From contig NZ_JAIQDW010000009.1 of NCBI RefSeq assembly GCF_020026925.1, forward strand, positions 1 to 64,000: a stretch of DNA of 64,000 nucleotides. Direction: 5' to 3'. Numbering within the stretch: position 1 is the first letter of the stretch; each line of letters begins with the position of its first letter. The DNA is from Flavobacterium hibisci (lineage in GTDB: Bacteria > Bacteroidota > Bacteroidia > Flavobacteriales > Flavobacteriaceae). Below, in pieces: positions 59,846 to 64,000 of the stretch. The notes below the pieces were generated by a model. The model had not been told where the DNA came from. It saw only the letters and a program-made list of their open reading frames with translations, and ran no database searches. The translations under genes and the position numbers were made by a program.

Positions 59846-60661
59846 ATGAGTTCTTTACAAACTATAATTGAACAAGCCTGGGAAAACAGAGCTTTATTAC
59901 AGGAAACAGCAACTACAGATGCTATTAGAGAAGTTATCGAATTACTGGATGCTGGAAAACTTCGTGTTGCCGAACCAAAAGGTGATGGATGGCAGGTAAA
60001 CGAATGGGTAAAAAAAGCTGTTGTAATGTATTTCCCTATTCAAAAAATGGAAACATGGGAAGCAGGAGTTTTTGAATACCATGATAAAATGGAATTGAAA
60101 AAAGACTATGCAGCCAAAGGAGTTCGTGTAGTGCCTGGAGCTTCTGCCCGTTACGGTTCGTTTATTTCAAGCGGAGTAATTATGATGCCTAGCTACGTAA
60201 ATATCGGGGCTTATGTTGATGCCGGAACAATGGTTGACACCTGGGCTACTGTTGGCAGCTGTGCTCAGATAGGTAAAGACGTTCACTTAAGCGGTGGTGT
60301 TGGTATCGGAGGAGTTTTAGAGCCATTGCAGGCTGCTCCTGTTATCATCGAAGACGGTGCTTTTATCGGTTCTCGTTGTATCGTTGTAGAAGGAGTTCAC
60401 GTAGGTAAAGAAGCTGTATTAGGGGCAAATGTATGTTTGACTGCTTCAACAAAAATCATTGACGTTACAGGCGATGAACCAGTTGAAATGAAAGGTTTCG
60501 TACCGGCTCGTTCTGTTGTAATCCCTGGAAGCTATACCAAAAAATTCGCTGCAGGTGAATATCAGGTTCCTTGTGCTTTAATAATTGGTACACGTAAACC
60601 ATCTACAGATTTGAAAACTTCATTAAATAATGCTTTACGCGAATATGACGTAGCAGTATAA
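59846..60661 (+). CDS. dapD: 2,3,4,5-tetrahydropyridine-2,6-dicarboxylate N-succinyltransferase
   Basis: A 271-residue left-handed beta-helix enzyme of lysine and peptidoglycan (diaminopimelate) synthesis. LQTIIEQAWENRALLQ opens it; VVPGASARYGSFISSGVIMM, then GTMVDTWATVGSCAQIGKDV and HLSGGVGIGGVLEPLQAAPV are the DapD hexapeptide region. The start at 59846 (MSSLQTII) gives normal length; a longer frame runs through the promoter. Confidence 0.96.
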   Translation: MSSLQTIIEQAWENRALLQETATTDAIREVIELLDAGKLRVAEPKGDGWQVNEWVKKAVVMYFPIQKMETWEAGVFEYHDKMELKKDYAAKGVRVVPGASARYGSFISSGVIMMPSYVNIGAYVDAGTMVDTWATVGSCAQIGKDVHLSGGVGIGGVLEPLQAAPVIIEDGAFIGSRCIVVEGVHVGKEAVLGANVCLTASTKIIDVTGDEPVEMKGFVPARSVVIPGSYTKKFAAGEYQVPCALIIGTRKPSTDLKTSLNNALREYDVAV

Positions 60662-60680
60662 TTTAAATTTCAATAATTTT

Positions 60681-60721
60681 AAATTCCAAATTCCAAAATT
60701 ATTAATTGGAATTTGGAATTT
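60681..60721. repeat. Perfect 16-bp heptamer-built inverted repeat after dapD
   Basis: AAATTCCAAATTCCAA (60681-60696) and TTGGAATTTGGAATTT (60706-60721) are exact complements over a 9-nt loop. Each arm is a tandem array of AAATTCC. It is followed by TTATTTT and lies between convergent genes, so it may act as a terminator. Confidence 0.75.
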
Positions 60722-60742
60722 TTATTTTGAGGATTAAAGTAT

Positions 60743-61501
60743 TTATTTTCTGCCTATCTTTCTTTTCAGGTATTTTTTCTTTGTTATCTTTCTTTTAAAC
60801 TGGCTTGTTTTCTCCAAAAGAATTGCGTGTAATTTATCTTCAGGTTCACTGCTTAATTTGGCATAAGTTCTTGCGATTACTTTTACCATTGTTTTTGACA
60901 GCCACATTTTCTTAAAATTATCCATTCGTTCTTCGATGGATAAGTTTTTAAAATTCATTCTATTTAAATCTATCAGATAAAATTCGTATTGACCGGAAGA
61001 TTTTTTTACCACTAAAGTATTCCCGGGAGAATGATCCAGAAAATTAACTTTGGCTTCATGCATTTTAAAAGTAAACTCCGCAAATTGCCCTAAAATAACA
61101 TTTCTTTCCGGAAACAGAGGATCGTGAATCAGTTCACGAATTGTAAAATCATAATCTATCTGCTGAGAAACATAATAACTGTCTTTCAAAAGTCCTAAAC
61201 CGTTTCTATTTTCTATATAAGCAATTGGAAAAGGCGTTAAAATATGATTATCGATCAAATAATTGGCATAATCGAAAGAGCGTTTAGCTTTGGTACTTCT
61301 AAAAAAAGAATAGATAATCGATTTGAATAGTCCCGGTTTCTGAAAAAATTTGATATTTACTTTTTCATCACCCAAAAAATTCGACTTGATCGTATTGCGG
61401 GAACCTTCAACAATCATATTCCCTTTGGTAAAAAAATCAGCAACTAACTGAAGTATAGCTTCTTCTTTGTTTTTATATTTCGAATGAATGATTATTGGCA
61501 C
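60743..61501 (-). CDS. Lipopolysaccharide (Kdo/InaA-type) kinase
   Basis: A 252-residue protein-kinase-fold enzyme that probably phosphorylates sugars of the lipopolysaccharide core. NIKFFQKPGLFKSIIYSFFR and RSFDYANYLIDNHILTPFPI belong to the N-lobe; the catalytic loop is VNFLDHSPGNTLV (D and N of the HxDxxxxN type) and FYLIDLNRMNF the metal aspartate. Very basic C-terminus (KRKITKKKYLKRKIGRK). Begins a cluster of sugar-transfer genes with mixed orientations. Confidence 0.82.
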   Translation of the reverse strand: MPIIIHSKYKNKEEAILQLVADFFTKGNMIVEGSRNTIKSNFLGDEKVNIKFFQKPGLFKSIIYSFFRSTKAKRSFDYANYLIDNHILTPFPIAYIENRNGLGLLKDSYYVSQQIDYDFTIRELIHDPLFPERNVILGQFAEFTFKMHEAKVNFLDHSPGNTLVVKKSSGQYEFYLIDLNRMNFKNLSIEERMDNFKKMWLSKTMVKVIARTYAKLSSEPEDKLHAILLEKTSQFKRKITKKKYLKRKIGRK

Positions 61502-61652
61502 AGCTTACAATTATAATTTGGTTTAAAAGTATAAAAAATAGTACTTTGCACCAAGTAATGCGTCATAAAGAAAGAGAACTTTCTTTTAGGATAAATTCGC
61601 AACCTCAATATTGAGAATTAAGCTCAAATAATAAAAAACAAATAACTTTAGG

Positions 61653-62708
61653 ATGAAAGTTTTAATCATACAAAACAAACGAATTGGAGATGTGCTGATC
61701 AGTTCGGTAATTGCTAATAATTTTAAGGCGAAATATCCAGAGAGTGAAGTTCATTTTATGGCTTATGATTTTACCCACGGCGTAATTTTGAAGAATCCTA
61801 ACATTGACAGAATCATTTCGATTAATGATAAAGAGCTGAAAAAATTGCCTGTTTTACTTAAACTGATTCGTCAGATCAGAAAAGAGAAATATGATATTAT
61901 TTTTGATCCTTATTCAAAAACACAAAGCAAACTGATTTGTAAATTCTCTAAAGCCAAACAGACAATTGGCCATAAAAGCCGAAAAAAACTAGGCAATTGG
62001 GGTTATTACACGCATCCGGTAACTATATCTAAAGAAAAAACCAAAATCTGCGGCAAAGCAATCGAAGACCGGATTCATTTATTAAGTCAGGCTGGTAATT
62101 TTGAACCAATAGATTACCATCCCAAAATATTTTTGACTGACGAAGAAAAAAAAGAAGACTGGCTGGGGAAATACGCTGATAAAGTGATTGTTCTTGGAGT
62201 TTTGGGAAGTACACCACAAAAATCAATGCCGTATGAATATGTAGCGAAAATGGTTGATTTTATTGCTTCTAACTATAATGTAAATATCCTCTTCAATTAT
62301 GCACCGCATCAAAAAGAGGAAGCCTTGAAAATATATGAAATGTGTGAAAATAAATCCAACATCATTTTAGATATTTATGCCAAAAACATTCGTGATTTCA
62401 TTAAATTAATGAATCAATCTGCACTTTTGGTTTCTAACGAAGGAGGAACGGTACACATTGCTAAGGCCTTAAACAAGCCTACATTTACTATATTCTCTCC
62501 TTATGTAAACAAAGATCACTGGGCAAGTTTTGAAGATGGAAAACTGCATCATTCTGTCCATTTACTGGAAATGAAACCTAATTTATTTGACAGTTTTACT
62601 TTTGAGGAACGCAAAAAAATAGAAAAAAACCCGGACGAATTGTACAAACAGCTTACTCCGGAAATGATACTTCCGGAGCTCGACAAATTCCTGAAGAATA
62701 ATCTATAA
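61653..62708 (+). CDS. Glycosyltransferase family 9 (heptosyltransferase-type)
   Basis: A 351-residue transferase. MKVLIIQNKRIGDVLISSVI is the standard GT9 opening, followed by the acceptor half, VIVLGVLGSTPQKSMPYEYV and SALLVSNEGGTVHIAKALNK in the donor half. GT9 enzymes build the inner core of lipopolysaccharide. The exact sugar is unknown. It is divergent from the kinase gene and convergent with the next glycosyltransferase. Confidence 0.9.
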   Translation: MKVLIIQNKRIGDVLISSVIANNFKAKYPESEVHFMAYDFTHGVILKNPNIDRIISINDKELKKLPVLLKLIRQIRKEKYDIIFDPYSKTQSKLICKFSKAKQTIGHKSRKKLGNWGYYTHPVTISKEKTKICGKAIEDRIHLLSQAGNFEPIDYHPKIFLTDEEKKEDWLGKYADKVIVLGVLGSTPQKSMPYEYVAKMVDFIASNYNVNILFNYAPHQKEEALKIYEMCENKSNIILDIYAKNIRDFIKLMNQSALLVSNEGGTVHIAKALNKPTFTIFSPYVNKDHWASFEDGKLHHSVHLLEMKPNLFDSFTFEERKKIEKNPDELYKQLTPEMILPELDKFLKNNL

Positions 62709-62745
62709 TAAAAAAGCATTCGCGAGTAACGAATGCTTTTTTATT
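62709..62745. terminator. Bidirectional terminator between glycosyltransferase genes
   Basis: AAAAAAGCATTCG and CGAATGCTTTTTT are perfect complements over a 7-nt loop, with A and T runs on both sides. Confidence 0.85.
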
Positions 62746-63559
62746 ATTTTAAAATTCCGAATTCAGTTCTTTTTTTCTTTTGAATCCGGGTTTCCTTTCG
62801 GATATTTTTATTCTTGTTTATTGACTCAGGAGTCGCATAACCACGTGGATGATCCAGATGCAGGCAGGTGGTACTGTATCTGATTTGTTTCGGTTTTATG
62901 CCATAGTTAACTAATCTCTCACCTAATTCCCTGTCCTGTCCACCGTATTGCATACGCTCATCAAAACCATTGACTGCCATAATATCTGTTTTCCAGCCTG
63001 AAGCATTATGGCCGTTCCAGCTTGGAGTGGTTGGCGTCAAAAAGTTTAAGACTGTACTTTTAAAACCCTTTGCACTTACTTTATTATTTTTGAAAGAAGT
63101 TTTCATTCCATTTAGCTTTAACCATGAAATGTCAAAACATTTTCCTGAATAAATATCTTCTTTAGTAATCTTTTTAGATAATTCTAATGGCAGTTTATGA
63201 TAACCTCCTGAAAGGAAATAACCTTCTTCCCTGAATTTAATATGCTGTTCTACAAAATCCGGACGCGGAATACAATCGCCATCAGACATCATAATATAAT
63301 CAGTCGTACAGGCTAATATGGCCTTGTTCAAAATCTGCGATTTCTGAAAGCCATTGTCTTCATGCCAGACATGAATAATAGGATAAAAAACCTCTTTTTT
63401 CAATTCGTTAATTAAATCGAAAGTATCCTGACGCGAACCATCATCTGCAATTACCATTTCAAAATTGCGATAGGTCTGAGTGTTATATCCCCAAAGGACT
63501 TTTTTTAGCCATTCGACAGAATTATAAGTGCTGATTATAACGGAAATATTCTTTTGCAT
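62744..63559 (-). CDS. Glycosyltransferase family 2
   Basis: A 271-residue GT-A enzyme. ISVIISTYNSVEWLKKVLWG, MVIADDGSRQDTFDL, MMSDGDCIPRPDFVE (DxD-type metal motif) and NGFDERMQYGGQDRELGERL are in order and typical of GT2 with the galactosyltransferase-like C-terminus. It has no membrane span. Likely acts on lipopolysaccharide core or surface glycan. Confidence 0.9.
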   Translation of the reverse strand: MQKNISVIISTYNSVEWLKKVLWGYNTQTYRNFEMVIADDGSRQDTFDLINELKKEVFYPIIHVWHEDNGFQKSQILNKAILACTTDYIMMSDGDCIPRPDFVEQHIKFREEGYFLSGGYHKLPLELSKKITKEDIYSGKCFDISWLKLNGMKTSFKNNKVSAKGFKSTVLNFLTPTTPSWNGHNASGWKTDIMAVNGFDERMQYGGQDRELGERLVNYGIKPKQIRYSTTCLHLDHPRGYATPESINKNKNIRKETRIQKKKRTEFGILK

Positions 63560-63566
63560 AATGCCG

Positions 63567-63594
63567 CAAAGGTAACCTAAAATTATTAATTTTG
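63567..63594. promoter_or_regulatory. Divergent -7 elements between two GT2 genes
   Basis: TACCTTTG on the minus strand (63567-63574) faces the GT2 gene on the left; TAATTTTG on the plus strand (63587-63594) faces the one on the right, 20 bp before its ATG. Both match TAnnTTTG. Confidence 0.5.
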
Positions 63595-63614
63595 TTTTTC
63601 CTTAAAACAAAAAA

Positions 63615-64000
63615 ATGAGCAGATTAACCGTAATAATCCCTACTTACAATGAAATTGATTATATTGAAGATGCTATAAAATCAGTTGAATTTGCTGATGA
63701 AATTATTGTAATTGATTCTTTTAGTTCTGACGGCACCAAAGAAAAAGCCATTGAGTTAGGCTGTAAAGTCTTAGACAGAAAATTTGATAATTTTTCGAGC
63801 CAGAAAAACCATGCTATTTCTTATGCAACAGGTGACTGGATTCTATTTATTGATGCTGATGAACGCGTTTCCCAAAAACTGAAAATCGAAATATTATCGG
63901 TAATCGCAACTGGAAAACATCAGGGGTACAAGCTCAGGTTCCCACATTTTTATATGAATCGTTTTTTATATCATAAGGTAGATAAAGTAGTCAGGCTTGT
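63615..64000 (+). CDS. Glycosyltransferase family 2, partial (cut by window end)
   Basis: The first 128 codons of a GT2 enzyme. RLTVIIPTYNEIDYIEDAIK, FADEIIVIDSFSSDGTKEKA, NHAISYATGDWILFIDADER (the DAD metal motif) are the WaaE/KdtX-type core glycosyltransferase pattern. The C-terminus lies outside the window. Confidence 0.9.
   Translation, partial: MSRLTVIIPTYNEIDYIEDAIKSVEFADEIIVIDSFSSDGTKEKAIELGCKVLDRKFDNFSSQKNHAISYATGDWILFIDADERVSQKLKIEILSVIATGKHQGYKLRFPHFYMNRFLYHKVDKVVRL

Noticed and set aside
1..64000. tRNA, rRNA or prophage genes
   Set aside because: No cloverleaf with a CCA-type end, no rRNA segment and no phage structural gene was recognised by eye; a covariance search would be decisive.

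Overview
The window looks like a stretch of chromosome from a Flavobacterium-type member of the Bacteroidota. It is AT-rich. Gene starts mostly lack Shine-Dalgarno sites, and several genes are preceded by the Bacteroidota promoter form TTG-N17-19-TAnnTTTG. The gene families are typical flavobacterial ones: fused CcoNO, DUF4142, DUF5606, DUF6526, DUF4369-thioredoxin, YbaB and dapD next to ruvX. No tRNA, rRNA, prophage or CRISPR array was seen.

Layout. 0.1-2.6 kb: an IS1182-type insertion sequence, then a small Coa1-like membrane protein gene that sits inside a short inverted repeat and is followed by a four-hairpin REP-like element. 2.8-14.5 kb: regulators (AraC, MocR), a deoxyinosine DNA glycosylase, a sterol-desaturase-like hydroxylase, glutamate dehydrogenase with a possible short peptide gene upstream, two EamA exporters, a bestrophin and a Usp-like protein. 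14.5-19.5 kb: an OmpR-type two-component system and a MoxR-ATPase/VWA pair. 19.5-23.5 kb: small conserved genes (YchJ, a 48-residue microprotein, a J-domain/KTSC protein) and a TlpA-like thioredoxin lipoprotein broken by an in-frame TGA. 23.5-38.2 kb: housekeeping genes: PLP cysteine synthase, S9 peptidase, YbaB, threonine aldolase, prfB with its programmed frameshift, msrB, lpxD, a TetR-controlled membrane operon, acyl-CoA carboxylase beta, DoxX and hemN.

38.4-42.4 kb is an accessory island: a single-chain nuclease-methylase-specificity enzyme, a second copy of the REP-like element, a HEPN-motif protein, and a ParDE module whose antitoxin is frameshifted. 42.4-52.3 kb is a complete cbb3 oxidase locus (ccoS-ccoNO-ccoQ-ccoP-ccoG-fixH-TauE/SafE, the copper ATPase FixI, and an Fnr-type regulator). 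An ATGATATTTATCAT palindrome lies 50-65 bp before hemN, ccoS and, with one mismatch, fixI. Together these suggest one low-oxygen regulon whose hemN member is now separated from the oxidase genes by the island. 52.3-64 kb: mazG, DUF5606, def, a FUSC transporter, mqo, ruvX, a PAS protein, dapD and the start of a lipopolysaccharide-core glycosyltransferase cluster cut by the window end.

The most unusual material lies between genes. Three genes (Coa1-like, RM enzyme, HEPN) are each enclosed by their own short inverted repeat, which resembles integron cassettes without an integrase in view. Two copies of a four-hairpin element sit directly behind such cassettes. A family of intergenic inverted repeats has arms built on a strict 7-nt period, and at least one other on a 10-nt period.
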